Below, piece after piece: positions 17,129 to 25,098 of a stretch of 33,560 nt of DNA; position 1 is the stretch's first letter; each line of letters opens with the position of its first letter. Under the pieces are notes generated by a model that was not told the origin of the DNA, ran no database searches, and was given only the letters and a program-made list of their open reading frames with translations. This stretch comes from Bacteroidales bacterium UBA1410 (GTDB taxonomy: Bacteria; Bacteroidota; Bacteroidia; Bacteroidales; Dysgonomonadaceae). The DNA lies in contig DBPW01000040.1 of the NCBI GenBank assembly GCA_002305015.1, positions 1 through 33,560 on the forward strand, read 5' to 3'. The translations under genes and the position numbers were made by a program.

Positions 17129-17923
17129 TCAATGTATCTCTGAAATTTTGAAATAAGGCGTAAAAGCATCATGGCAAAAAACAAAAATGCGTGCTGCACC
17201 AACGGTTTCATCCAACAGTCGCTTCTTCTCCTCCATTGCCAATGCGGCATGGTTATCGAAAGCGGAAAGCCAACCCAACGACATATGTGCTCGAGAAGGG
17301 ATAACATCACCGGGAAAAATCAATTTCCCCGACTCTGCATCAGCAATCACAACGATCTGCCCGGGTGTATGTCCGTTAAACAGTCTCAGAAAAAAACCCG
17401 GCAAAAGCGCTACATCTTCATCAATCAACTTCAATTGCCCAGCTTCGAAAACCGGTTCAATGTTTTCGGCAAAAAAAGAATCTTTTTCATAAAGACATGG
17501 ATGACGATAATTTTCCCATTGCTTTCGACTTAACCAGTAAGTTGCATTAGGAAAAGCAGGCACAATTTCATTTTCGGCATTCCTAATCGTACTGCCTCCA
17601 CAATGATCAAAATGCAGATGAGTGAGAACAACATCTGTTATATCTTCCGAAACATAACCGAATCGATTAATTTCCAAGTGTAAATCAGCTAGCCGGTGAG
17701 GTTGGTAAAACTTCAGGCGGTCGAGCTGTTTATTGCCGGCTCCTGTATCGACAATAATTTTTCTATTACCCGTCTCAACAAAAAGGCTTCTCATGACCAT
17801 CTCACACATGTTGTTTTTATCGCAAGGATAACGCCGAGACCAGTATTTTTTCGGTATCGGTCCAAACATCGCGCCCCCGTCGGCAAGAAAATATCCCGTT
17901 TCTATAATATGAAACTTGAGCAT
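17129..17923 (-). CDS. Metallo-beta-lactamase-fold hydrolase (cytoplasmic)
   Basis: From the ATG at 17923 (an upstream GTG at 17941 adds six residues) the protein has 264 residues and no signal peptide. The zinc-binding signature THLHFDHCGG lies at residues 101-110 (H102, H104, D106, H107), followed by a second histidine in NGHTPGQIVVI, an aspartate in FPGDVIPSRAH and a final histidine in FCHDAF, so the metal site looks complete. Enzymes of this fold include lactonases, glyoxalases and many unassigned hydrolases. GHTPGQ with PGDVIPS resembles the N-acyl homoserine lactonase/AttM-like subgroup, but I would not assign a substrate. It is divergently arranged with the DUF4924 gene. Confidence 0.88.
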   Translation of the reverse strand: MLKFHIIETGYFLADGGAMFGPIPKKYWSRRYPCDKNNMCEMVMRSLFVETGNRKIIVDTGAGNKQLDRLKFYQPHRLADLHLEINRFGYVSEDITDVVLTHLHFDHCGGSTIRNAENEIVPAFPNATYWLSRKQWENYRHPCLYEKDSFFAENIEPVFEAGQLKLIDEDVALLPGFFLRLFNGHTPGQIVVIADAESGKLIFPGDVIPSRAHMSLGWLSAFDNHAALAMEEKKRLLDETVGAARIFVFCHDAFTPYFKISEIH

Positions 17924-17930
17924 AAATTTG

Positions 17931-17948
17931 TAATTTTGCACAAAAATA
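17931..17948. promoter_or_regulatory. Overlapping divergent -7 boxes
   Basis: The plus strand reads TAATTTTG at 17931-17938 (towards the DUF4924 gene at 18035) and the minus strand reads TATTTTTG over 17941-17948 (towards the hydrolase at 17923). Both match TAnnTTTG. The two boxes are only 2 bases apart, so use of one may hinder the other. The minus-strand transcript would have a very short leader. Confidence 0.4.
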
Positions 17949-18034
17949 CGCTTTTTAGATCAATTTACAGGCAGCAAACGGCACAGTTGAAAAGACTGCC
18001 GAAGAGCAAAATTCTAAGTAGAGACAGAGTAACG

Positions 18035-18568
18035 ATGTTCAATATACCCAATAAACAAGAAAATATTGCCGAATATTTGCTATACATGTGGCAAACAGAA
18101 GACATATTACGGGCTTATGATCTGGATATCGATCAAATTCAACAAAATCTCATTGAACCGGCTCATCTTTCAGAAGAAAAGAATAAAGAAGCGCATGAAT
18201 GGTATGAAGGCCTAATTATGATGATGAAATCCGAAGGCGTTCAAAAGGAAGGTCATTTACAAATTAATAAAAATATAATCACTGACCTTACCGACCTTCA
18301 TCTTCGGCTATTAAATGACCCAAAAGAAGCGGCATACATGGCAACTTACTACAAAACCCTGCCTTTCATTGTTGAATTGAGAGCGAAATCAAACCGTAAA
18401 GACATTCCTGAAACAGAAACATGTTTTACGGCTGTATATGGTTATTTATTGCTGAAGCTGCAGAAAAAGGAAATCTCTCACGAAACGCAAACAGCAATCG
18501 ACCAGATTATTCGCTTTCTTCGTTTACTCTCGGAAAAATATAAAACAATCGATCAGGAAGAAGAATAA
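18035..18568 (+). CDS. DUF4924 family protein
   Basis: The 177-residue protein from ATG at 18035 starts MFNIPNKQENIAEYLLYMWQ. I recognise this as the Bacteroidetes-specific family DUF4924 (EDILRAYDLDIDQIQ, then HEWYEGLIMMMKSEGVQKEG). The function is unknown, and it appears to be an all-helical cytoplasmic protein without a signal peptide. An open frame extends upstream to 17696, but that part overlaps the divergent hydrolase gene in antisense and is not family-like, so the shorter start is preferred. It is followed after 29 bp by rfbD and is probably in one operon with rfbD and prfC. Confidence 0.88.
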   Translation: MFNIPNKQENIAEYLLYMWQTEDILRAYDLDIDQIQQNLIEPAHLSEEKNKEAHEWYEGLIMMMKSEGVQKEGHLQINKNIITDLTDLHLRLLNDPKEAAYMATYYKTLPFIVELRAKSNRKDIPETETCFTAVYGYLLLKLQKKEISHETQTAIDQIIRFLRLLSEKYKTIDQEEE

Positions 18569-18597
18569 ATTATCTTTTTTCTTGTAAACTCACACAT

Positions 18598-19557
18598 ATG
18601 GCAATTTATACAGGAACAACCAAACAGTTGGGCGGCACGGAAAACATTACCCGCAAACAGGAATTTTATTATGGGCTGATTCAAAAAAATGTGCTGGTAA
18701 CCGGTGCAAACGGACAATTGGGCAACGAACTTCGTGAACTGAAAAAACGCACGAACAATGCATTTCATTTCATCTATACCGATGTTGACGAATTGAATAT
18801 TACTTCTTTGCCTCAAGTTTCCGACTTCATCAAAAACAACGCGATCGAATACATCATCAATTGCGCTGCCTATACGGCGGTAGACAAAGCCGAAACCGAA
18901 CCCGAAAAGGCTTTTCTCATCAACTACACAAGTGTCGAAAATCTGGCAAAAGCGGCAAAAGAGTCGGGATGCCGCCTCATTCATATTTCTACCGATTATG
19001 TTTTCGATGGCAAAGCAACCACTCCCTACACCGAAGAGGCGAAACCGAACCCACTGTCGGTGTATGGTAAATCGAAACTAAAAGGGGAAGAAGCCGTTTT
19101 GGAAATCAAACCCGATTTCGTCATCATTCGCACTTCTTGGCTCTATTCTGAATACGGTACGAATTTTGTGAAAACCATGCTCAAACTGATGAACGAAAAA
19201 GAGGAAATCAACGTTGTTTCCGACCAACAAGGATCTCCTACCTATGCCGCCGATCTGGCGGAAATGATCATGGTGATACTGGAAAATTCCGAAGAAAACG
19301 AATGGAAAAACGGGATCTATCATTTTTCCAATCAAGGTGAAACAACATGGTATGGTTTTGCCGAAAAAATCAAGGAACTTGCGCATATCGATACATGCAA
19401 ACTCCGTCCAATAAAAACGGAAGAGTATAAAGTGGCAGCCGAAAGACCCCGATACAGTGTACTGGACAAATCGAAAATAGAATCCACATTTCATGTCGCC
19501 ATTCCACATTGGGAGGAGGCATTAAAAAGATGCATGAAAAAATTATCCTACAACTAA
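18598..19557 (+). CDS. rfbD: dTDP-4-dehydrorhamnose reductase
   Basis: This enzyme catalyses the last step of dTDP-L-rhamnose synthesis, NAD(P)H-dependent reduction of dTDP-4-dehydrorhamnose. The Rossmann glycine motif VTGANGQLGNELRE starts at about residue 34, STDYVFDG marks the SDR core, and the catalytic Tyr-x-x-x-Lys is VYGKSK. The family usually starts a few residues before the glycine motif, whereas the ATG at 18598 gives about 31 extra residues (from MAIYTGTTKQLGGTENI). No closer ATG is in frame, and a GTG in KNVLVTG would be the only short alternative. No other rhamnose genes are adjacent. It sits between DUF4924 and prfC with gaps of 29 and 43 bp. Confidence 0.93.
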   Translation: MAIYTGTTKQLGGTENITRKQEFYYGLIQKNVLVTGANGQLGNELRELKKRTNNAFHFIYTDVDELNITSLPQVSDFIKNNAIEYIINCAAYTAVDKAETEPEKAFLINYTSVENLAKAAKESGCRLIHISTDYVFDGKATTPYTEEAKPNPLSVYGKSKLKGEEAVLEIKPDFVIIRTSWLYSEYGTNFVKTMLKLMNEKEEINVVSDQQGSPTYAADLAEMIMVILENSEENEWKNGIYHFSNQGETTWYGFAEKIKELAHIDTCKLRPIKTEEYKVAAERPRYSVLDKSKIESTFHVAIPHWEEALKRCMKKLSYN

Positions 19558-19600
19558 CCCACAATACAAAAAGAAAGAGACAAACAAGAGATAGTCATTT

Positions 19601-21175
19601 ATGACATTACAAAAAGAGATACAACGCAGACGAACATTCGCTATTATCAGTCACCCCGATGCGGGGAAAACCACATTAACAGAAAAATTGCTTCTTTTCG
19701 GAGGAGCTATCCACGTAGCCGGAGCCGTAAAATCGAACAAGATAAAAAAAACGGCTACATCGGACTGGATGGAAATCGAAAAACAACGAGGAATATCGGT
19801 AGCTACCTCAGTGATGGGGTTCGAATACGACAACTATAAAATCAATATCCTCGACACACCCGGCCATCAAGACTTTGCCGAAGATACTTTTCGCACACTG
19901 ACCGCGGTCGACAGCGTAATCATCGTGATAGATGCAGCTAAAGGAGTCGAAATGCAGACACGAAAACTCATGGAAGTATGTCGGATGCGCCATACGCCGG
20001 TCATGGTTTTTGTCAACAAAATGGATCGCGAAGGAAAAGACCCTTTCGATCTGTTGGACGAACTGGAAAGAGAACTGCATATCAACGTACGCCCGCTGAG
20101 TTGGCCTATCGAGATGGGACAGCGCTTCAAAGGGGTGTATAATCTTTACAAAAACCGCCTCGACCTGTATAAACCCGGCAAGCAGACCATTACAGAATCG
20201 GTGACTATCGACATGGATTCACCCGAATTGGAAACGCATATCGAAAATCCCTTGGCGAAAAAATTACGCGACGATATTATGTTGATCACCGAAGTATATC
20301 CTTCATTTAATCGCGAAGAATATCTTGCAGGCAAACTTGCACCGGTGTTTTTCGGTTCGGCTTTGAACAATTTCGGTGTCAAAGAGTTGCTTGATTGTTT
20401 TGTGGACATAGCACCTTCGCCACGTCCGGTACAGGCCGAAGAGCGTATCGTCGATCCGTACGAAGAGCCTTTTACGGGATTCGTGTTTAAGATTCACGCC
20501 AATATGGACCCCAATCATCGTTCGTGTATAGCCTTTGTGAAAGTCTGTTCGGGTAAATTCGAACGAAATATAAATTACAAACATGTCCGTTTCAACCGAA
20601 TGATGAAATTTTCTTCACCCACAGCTTTCATGGCCCAGAAAAAAGAAGTGGTGGACGAAGCTTATGCGGGAGATATCGTCGGACTGCCGGATAACGGCAA
20701 TTTCAAAATCGGCGACACGCTCACGGCAGGAGAAGACCTGCATTTTAAAGGGTTGCCCAGTTTTTCACCCGAGATGTTCAAATACATCGAAAATGCCGAT
20801 CCCATGAAAGCAAAGCAATTGCATAAAGGAATCGAACAACTGATGGATGAAGGGGTAGCTCAATTGTTCACTCATCAATTTAACGGCAGAAAAATTATCG
20901 GTACAGTGGGACAACTGCAATTCGAAGTCATCCAATACCGACTATTACACGAATACGGAGCGCAATGCCGATGGGAACCGCTCAATCTTTATAAAGCATG
21001 CTGGATAGAAAGTGACGATGAAGAAGAATTGGAAGAATTCAAAAAACGAAAATACCTCTATATGGCGTATGACAAAGAAGGAAGGGATGTTTTTCTTGCC
21101 GAATCGAATTACATCCTGACAATGGCACAACAAGATTTCAAAAACATCCGTTTTCACTTTAATTCTGAATTTTAA
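19601..21175 (+). CDS. prfC: Peptide chain release factor 3
   Basis: This translational GTPase recycles release factors 1 and 2 from the ribosome after termination. The G domain motifs are complete: SHPDAGKTTLTEKLL (P-loop, near residue 17), QRGISVATSVMGF (switch I), DTPGHQDFAEDT (G3) and NKMDRE (G4). Domain 2 and the C-terminal RF3 domain follow (HQFNGRKIIGTVGQLQFEV). The length of 524 residues is normal. It is the third gene of the plus-strand cluster after rfbD. The insertion sequence that follows begins 277 bp past its stop and does not damage it. Confidence 0.97.
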   Translation: MTLQKEIQRRRTFAIISHPDAGKTTLTEKLLLFGGAIHVAGAVKSNKIKKTATSDWMEIEKQRGISVATSVMGFEYDNYKINILDTPGHQDFAEDTFRTLTAVDSVIIVIDAAKGVEMQTRKLMEVCRMRHTPVMVFVNKMDREGKDPFDLLDELERELHINVRPLSWPIEMGQRFKGVYNLYKNRLDLYKPGKQTITESVTIDMDSPELETHIENPLAKKLRDDIMLITEVYPSFNREEYLAGKLAPVFFGSALNNFGVKELLDCFVDIAPSPRPVQAEERIVDPYEEPFTGFVFKIHANMDPNHRSCIAFVKVCSGKFERNINYKHVRFNRMMKFSSPTAFMAQKKEVVDEAYAGDIVGLPDNGNFKIGDTLTAGEDLHFKGLPSFSPEMFKYIENADPMKAKQLHKGIEQLMDEGVAQLFTHQFNGRKIIGTVGQLQFEVIQYRLLHEYGAQCRWEPLNLYKACWIESDDEEELEEFKKRKYLYMAYDKEGRDVFLAESNYILTMAQQDFKNIRFHFNSEF

Positions 21176-21452
21176 CCAACGCCGAGGTTTTTAATGAGAT
21201 CTTAGCCTCTTTACCAAACACAAGCTTAACCATGCCAATACACCAAAACGAATGGCATGGAGGTGAAATCCCAATGTATCATGTCCGCTTCATGCTTGCT
21301 CCTAAGCAGGGACAACAAGATCGGATGTAGTTGATTTGAGATAAAACATACCTGCGTATTTGCAGCAAAAAAAGCAAAATTTTGGAGCGGAGTTGGAGCG
21401 AGGAAGGTGCAGCCTTGGTACGGACTTGGTGCGGAGAAGGTGTTATTTATTT
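21176..21452. other. Intergenic region between prfC and an IS3-family element
   Basis: I see no gene. It contains an inverted repeat CCATGCC (21230-21236) with GGCATGG (21254-21260), spaced by 17 bases, and an array of 11-bp repeats (21382-21442, listed separately) ending 10 bp before the element. No T-rich terminator is evident directly after prfC. Confidence 0.5.
21382..21442 (+). repeat. 11-bp imperfect tandem repeat, five and a half units
   Basis: Successive units read TTGGAGCGGAG, TTGGAGCGAGG, AAGGTGCAGCC, TTGGTACGGAC, TTGGTGCGGAG and a partial AAGGTG. They are G-rich in an otherwise AT-rich spacer. Three units make 33 bases, so a translated frame would also be periodic, but no start or credible gene covers them. 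Confidence 0.8.
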
Positions 21453-21502
21453 TGTCTAGTCCTGAAATAGGTTTACACTAAAAGTAAATTAAAAACAGGA
21501 CA

Positions 21503-21871
21503 ATGAAGACAAAATTCAACAAATTTCCGGACGAATTGATATATCAAATCGTCCAAGAGTATTTAACTACCGAAATTTCTCAACCGGAGTTAATGAAAAA
21601 GTATAACTTTGGAGGGAGGAACACCATATACAGGTGGATGAAATATTTAGGCATTACAAAACAGGATGTTGAACAAATAAAGCAGGATAGCGTTATGACC
21701 TCAGATAGTTCAAAGAGTCCCAAGGAGCTTGAGTTAGAGCATAAAATCCGCTTATTAGAGGATGAACTTAACAAAGAGAAGCTTAAAACAGCTGCTCTAA
21801 CCACATTGATTGATATTGCAGAGCGCGATTTGAAGATTGATATAAAAAAAAAGCGTGGTGGCAAACAATAA
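21503..21871 (+). CDS. IS3-family transposase OrfA
   Basis: The 122-residue protein has an N-terminal helix-turn-helix (about 8-55, with ISQPELMKKYNFGGRNTIYRW) and a C-terminal coiled coil (about 72-105, ELEHKIRLLEDELNKEKLK). It recognises the element ends. Its stop lies 2 bp before the OrfB ATG. Near its end the run of nine A at 21844-21852 allows a -1 shift that fuses it to OrfB through KKKAWWQTINM. Confidence 0.88.
   Translation: MKTKFNKFPDELIYQIVQEYLTTEISQPELMKKYNFGGRNTIYRWMKYLGITKQDVEQIKQDSVMTSDSSKSPKELELEHKIRLLEDELNKEKLKTAALTTLIDIAERDLKIDIKKKRGGKQ
21844..21852 (+). other. Likely -1 ribosomal frameshift site (nine A then G)
   Basis: Frame 0 reads DIKKKRGGKQ and stop. One base back gives KKKAWWQTINMLRIYYP, continuous with orfB. 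The A-run followed by G is the classic slippery form for IS3-family elements. Confidence 0.7.
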
Positions 21872-21873
21872 AC

Positions 21874-22776
21874 ATGCTGCGCATATATTATCCGACATTC
21901 AGTCCGGGTGATTTTTGTGAGTTGTTTGGCAAAACAAGGCAAGCGTACTACCGGCGGGAGAAGTATAATTATAAGGAACAATTGAAAGAAGAAATCCTTC
22001 TTCAAATGGTTTTAAAAGAGCGTAAACTAATGCCTAAGTTAGGTGCACGCAAGCTACTGATGAGATTAGAGCCTCGTATTCCTAAAGATCTTTTACCCGG
22101 CAGAGACAAGTTCTTTGATTTTTTAAGAGAACACCAATTATTGGTTGGTAAAAAGCGCAGGCGAGTCAAAACCACCTATAGCAATCATTGGCTGCATACG
22201 TACCCCAACCTGATAACTGATTTTACAGCTACCCGTATCAATCAGCTCCGGGTGAGTGACATCACTTACATAGCAACTGCACAAGGGTTCCTGTATTTGA
22301 ATTTAATAAGTGATGCTTATTCACGTGAGATCATTGGTTGGTCTGTTGGCGAGACTCTTGAAGCAATGTACACTGTCCGTGCGTTGGAGATGGCACTAAA
22401 ACGACTGCCGGGGAACGCGGAAGGGCTAATTCATCATTCAGACAGAGGAGTTCAATATTGTTGCTCAGATTATGTAAAAAAGCTCTCAAAACATCATGTG
22501 AGTATCAGTATGACAGAAAATGGAGATCCTCGGGAAAACGCCATTGCAGAGCGAATAAACGGGATTCTAAAAGATGAGTGGATGAATATGATGCTTTTGA
22601 TGTCGCCGGAGGATGCAAAAAGGCAACTAAAACGGATAATCATGATATATAACTGCTACAGGCCTCATGCCGGCTTGGATATGAGAACTCCAAGGGAAGC
22701 GGCTAAGCATACAGGGGAAATTAGAAAACACTGGAAAACTTATTATAAACAAAAAAAAAGTAAGTTTCCCGGTTGA
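21874..22776 (+). CDS. IS3-family transposase OrfB (DDE integrase-like)
   Basis: The 300-residue protein has an N-terminal HTH_21-type region (about 55-95) and an rve integrase core. The catalytic triad is visible: Asp in VSDITYIATAQGFLYL, Asp in HHSDRGVQYCC, and Glu in NAIAERINGILKDEW. It is probably expressed mainly as a fusion with OrfA. It is intact, without frameshift or stop. It is not closely similar to the OrfB of the element at 960-2452, so two different IS3-family elements are present. Confidence 0.93.
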   Translation: MLRIYYPTFSPGDFCELFGKTRQAYYRREKYNYKEQLKEEILLQMVLKERKLMPKLGARKLLMRLEPRIPKDLLPGRDKFFDFLREHQLLVGKKRRRVKTTYSNHWLHTYPNLITDFTATRINQLRVSDITYIATAQGFLYLNLISDAYSREIIGWSVGETLEAMYTVRALEMALKRLPGNAEGLIHHSDRGVQYCCSDYVKKLSKHHVSISMTENGDPRENAIAERINGILKDEWMNMMLLMSPEDAKRQLKRIIMIYNCYRPHAGLDMRTPREAAKHTGEIRKHWKTYYKQKKSKFPG

Positions 22777-22797
22777 ATGAAAAATAATTAATAAAAC

Positions 22798-22854
22798 TGT
22801 AAACAAAAATCAGGACGATACACAGTAAATGTAAACAAAAATCAGGACGATACA
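22798..22854 (+). repeat. Tandem duplicate of the IS right end (25 bp, spacer 7 bp, 25 bp)
   Basis: The 25 bases at 22798-22822, starting TGTAAACAAAAATC and ending ACGATACA, are repeated exactly at 22830-22854. The spacer is CAGTAAA. The repeat period is 32 bp. Confidence 0.9.
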
Positions 22855-22869
22855 TTTCGAACAAAATTC

Positions 22870-22900
22870 TTGTGATTTAAAAAATAAAATTATACATTTG
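22870..22900 (+). promoter_or_regulatory. Promoter for the exported metallo-hydrolase (TTG, 20 bp, TACATTTG)
   Basis: TTG at 22870-22872 and TACATTTG at 22893-22900 match the Bacteroidetes -33/-7 pattern with a 20-bp spacer. It lies just beyond the IS right ends and about 92 bp before the start codon at 22992. Confidence 0.6.
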
Positions 22901-22991
22901 AAGTCCATTGGAAATGTAAGTTTTCATAAACAACCTTATGAAACTTGACAACTATAATAGATAAACAACAAATAACCAAAAATATCGGGAT

Positions 22992-23735
22992 ATGGAACGC
23001 AACATAAATTTAAAATCTGTTTTTATGATGATGACAATTCTCACGGCCTTTACCGCAAAAGGCGGTTCGTATGAAACGGATACCTTCAAGACGAAGAACA
23101 ATCACGAAGTGGTGATTACGTTCATTAAGCATGGTAGCCTTGCGCTCACGTTCAACAATCGTTCTATTCAGGTTGATCCCGTTTCCATGTACGCCGACTA
23201 TTCCACATTCCCAAAAGCCGACATTATTTTGATAACCCACGAACATGAAGATCATTTCGATCCTGAAGCCATTAAGACGTTGTCAAAAGACAATACACTG
23301 CTCATCATGAACGAAGCAAGTGCTAAAAAATGGGGAAATCCGAAAACTAAAACAATGAAAAACGGCGACAAAATAAAAGTATCGGATCAAATCTTGATAG
23401 AAGCTGTTCCTGCATACAACACAACACCCGGCAGGGAACAATTTCATCCGCGTCATCGCGACAACGGTTATGTCCTGACCATTGACGGTCTTAGGATTTA
23501 TATTGCCGGCGACACGGAAGACATTCCCGAAATGAAGAACCTGAAAAATATCGATATCGCTTTCCTTCCGGTGAATCAACCTTACACCATGACCATTACA
23601 CAAGCCGTAAACGCCGCCAACATGTTTTCACCGAAAATTCTTTATCCCTATCATTTTGGAAATACCGATGTAAAACAATTGAAAGAAGCATTGAAAAACA
23701 GCGGTATAGAAGTCCGATTAAGAAAAATGGAATAA
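22992..23735 (+). CDS. Exported metallo-beta-lactamase-fold hydrolase (UlaG-like group)
   Basis: The 247 residues start with a hydrophobic signal region (about 9-24, SVFMMMTILTAFTAKG). The metal motif THEHEDHF lies at 82-89 (H83, H85, D87, H88), YIAGDTEDIPEM supplies the later Asp, and YPYHFGNTD the final His. The short form with the first motif near residue 83 resembles the UlaG-like/YtkL-type group (MBL fold), whose substrates are diverse. Export to the periplasm is inferred from the leader. It is followed after 81 bp by a lipoprotein aldose epimerase, which could mean a role in sugar metabolism, but this is only context. Confidence 0.85.
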   Translation: MERNINLKSVFMMMTILTAFTAKGGSYETDTFKTKNNHEVVITFIKHGSLALTFNNRSIQVDPVSMYADYSTFPKADIILITHEHEDHFDPEAIKTLSKDNTLLIMNEASAKKWGNPKTKTMKNGDKIKVSDQILIEAVPAYNTTPGREQFHPRHRDNGYVLTIDGLRIYIAGDTEDIPEMKNLKNIDIAFLPVNQPYTMTITQAVNAANMFSPKILYPYHFGNTDVKQLKEALKNSGIEVRLRKME

Positions 23736-23816
23736 TATTGGCTATTCCGATATCCGAACAAGGTATTGAAAAGGAAAAAAGATTTTTTAAAATATCCGGT
23801 TTAATAAAAACAGACT

Positions 23817-24965
23817 ATGAAGATTAACAAACTATGTTGGCTGATGGCTATAGTAGCCATCGTCGGTTGCACAAACAAACAAAAGCAGGCGCCCGAAGAA
23901 GCGGCCACCCTTTCGGGACTAAAAAGAAGTAATTTTCAAACGGTTGTAAATGGCGACTCAACCGATTTGTATGTTCTAAAGAATGCAAACGGAGTTGAAG
24001 TGTGTGTGACGAATTACGGCGGACGAATTGTTTCCGTAATGGTACCCGACAAAAACGGAACCATGCAAGATGTAGTGTTAGGCTTTGACTCCATTCAAGA
24101 TTACATCAATATTCCCAATAATTTCGGAGCAACCATCGGTCGATACGGTAATCGGATCGCCCATGGAAAAATTACGGTAGCAGGCGTTGAATATCAGCTA
24201 CCCCAAAACAATTACGGACATACGTTACACGGTGGCGACGAAGGTTTTCATACCAAAGTTTTTAAAGCAGCTCAACCCGACAGCCAAACGGTAGTGCTGT
24301 CTTATTTGTCACCCGATGGAGAAGCCGGTTTCCCCGGAAACCTTAACGTAAAAGTAACAATGAAACTTACCGACGACAATGCTATCGACATTAATTATGA
24401 AGCCGAAACCGACAAGGAAACCGTGGTAAACCTTACCAATCATTCTTATTTCAACTTGAGCGGTAACCCTGTGAATACTATTTTGGATCATGTATTGATG
24501 ATCAATGCCGACAGCTATACACCGATTGACAGTACCTTTATGACCACCGGGAAAATAGAAAAAGTAGAGGGGACACCGATGGATTTCAGAACCCCCACAC
24601 CTGTAGGCGAACGTATCGACAGCGATTTTGAACAATTAAAATTCGGTAAAGGGTACGATCATAACTGGGTATTGAATACACAAGGCGATGTTTCTCAACT
24701 TGCCGCTGCCGTATATTGCCCACAAACCAATATTCGCCTTGAAGTATATACCACTGAACCCGGAGTGCAAGTGTATACGGGCAATTTTCTCGATGGAACG
24801 ATCAAAGGGAAAAAGGGCATTATTTATAACCATCGAACAGCCATCTGTCTCGAAACGCAAAAATACCCGGATTCACCCAATAAACCCGAATGGCCTTCGC
24901 CGTACCTGAAACCGGGAGAGAAATATACGAGTCGGTGTGTATACAAGTTTTCAATACAAAATTAA
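23817..24965 (+). CDS. galM: Aldose 1-epimerase (mutarotase), lipoprotein form
   Basis: Mutarotase interconverts alpha and beta anomers of aldoses such as galactose and glucose. The N-terminus is a lipoprotein signal ending AIVGC with Cys18, so this copy is predicted to sit in the periplasm or outer membrane, as is frequent in Bacteroidetes. Family signatures are NYGGRIVSVMVPDKNG (near 66), NNYGHTLHGGDEGFHTK (131 on), the catalytic His in NLTNHSYFNLSG and the catalytic Glu in AICLETQKYPDSPNKPEWPS. The length of 382 is normal for the exported form. No partner sugar genes are next to it. Confidence 0.95.
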   Translation: MKINKLCWLMAIVAIVGCTNKQKQAPEEAATLSGLKRSNFQTVVNGDSTDLYVLKNANGVEVCVTNYGGRIVSVMVPDKNGTMQDVVLGFDSIQDYINIPNNFGATIGRYGNRIAHGKITVAGVEYQLPQNNYGHTLHGGDEGFHTKVFKAAQPDSQTVVLSYLSPDGEAGFPGNLNVKVTMKLTDDNAIDINYEAETDKETVVNLTNHSYFNLSGNPVNTILDHVLMINADSYTPIDSTFMTTGKIEKVEGTPMDFRTPTPVGERIDSDFEQLKFGKGYDHNWVLNTQGDVSQLAAAVYCPQTNIRLEVYTTEPGVQVYTGNFLDGTIKGKKGIIYNHRTAICLETQKYPDSPNKPEWPSPYLKPGEKYTSRCVYKFSIQN

Positions 24966-24970
24966 ATGTG

Positions 24971-25087
24971 AATTAATGAGTCCCTCCGGCAACTCCATTC
25001 AAAGCGATTTTTACAAAAATCAGTTGAATAGTGGTTCGTTGTAACTAAAAAATAATGAAAACAACTTTTAGGAGGGGCTCATTAATT
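24971..25087. repeat. 117-bp inverted-repeat element (17-bp arms), possible miniature mobile element or regulatory hairpin
   Basis: AATTAATGAGTCCCTCC at 24971-24987 is matched by GGAGGGGCTCATTAATT at 25071-25087 with one G-T type difference (16 of 17). Inside lie further short complementary pieces (CATTCAA with TTGAATA; GTTG with CAAC). It fills almost the whole gap between galM and the M23 gene and ends 11 bp before that gene's ATG. No open reading frame is inside. Confidence 0.7.
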
Positions 25088-25098
25088 ACTTGATAACT

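Larger units (their letters stand above)
21453..22822 (+). mobile_element. IS3-family insertion sequence (about 1370 bp), with a second copy of its right end beyond
   Basis: The left end (21453-21477) begins TGTCTAGTCCTGA and ends GTTTACA. The right end (22798-22822), read on the minus strand, begins TGTATCGTCCTGA and ends GTTTACA, a 25-base imperfect inverted repeat with 19 matches. Two genes of the orfA/orfB kind fill the element. A further exact copy of the right end follows at 22830-22854. No target duplication is found with either copy taken as the border (left flank TATT; right flanks CAGT or TTTC). Confidence 0.87.

Noticed and set aside
17696..18034. N-terminal extension of the DUF4924 frame
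   Set aside because: It overlaps the divergent metallo-hydrolase in antisense, and the family-like part begins at the ATG at 18035.
21382..21442. Coding frame across the 11-bp repeat array
   Set aside because: No start codon with plausible context and no length beyond the repeats before the IS end.
22798..22854. CRISPR-like array (two exact 25-bp repeats with a short spacer)
   Set aside because: Only two repeats, a 7-bp spacer, and the repeat is the terminal repeat of the adjacent insertion sequence.
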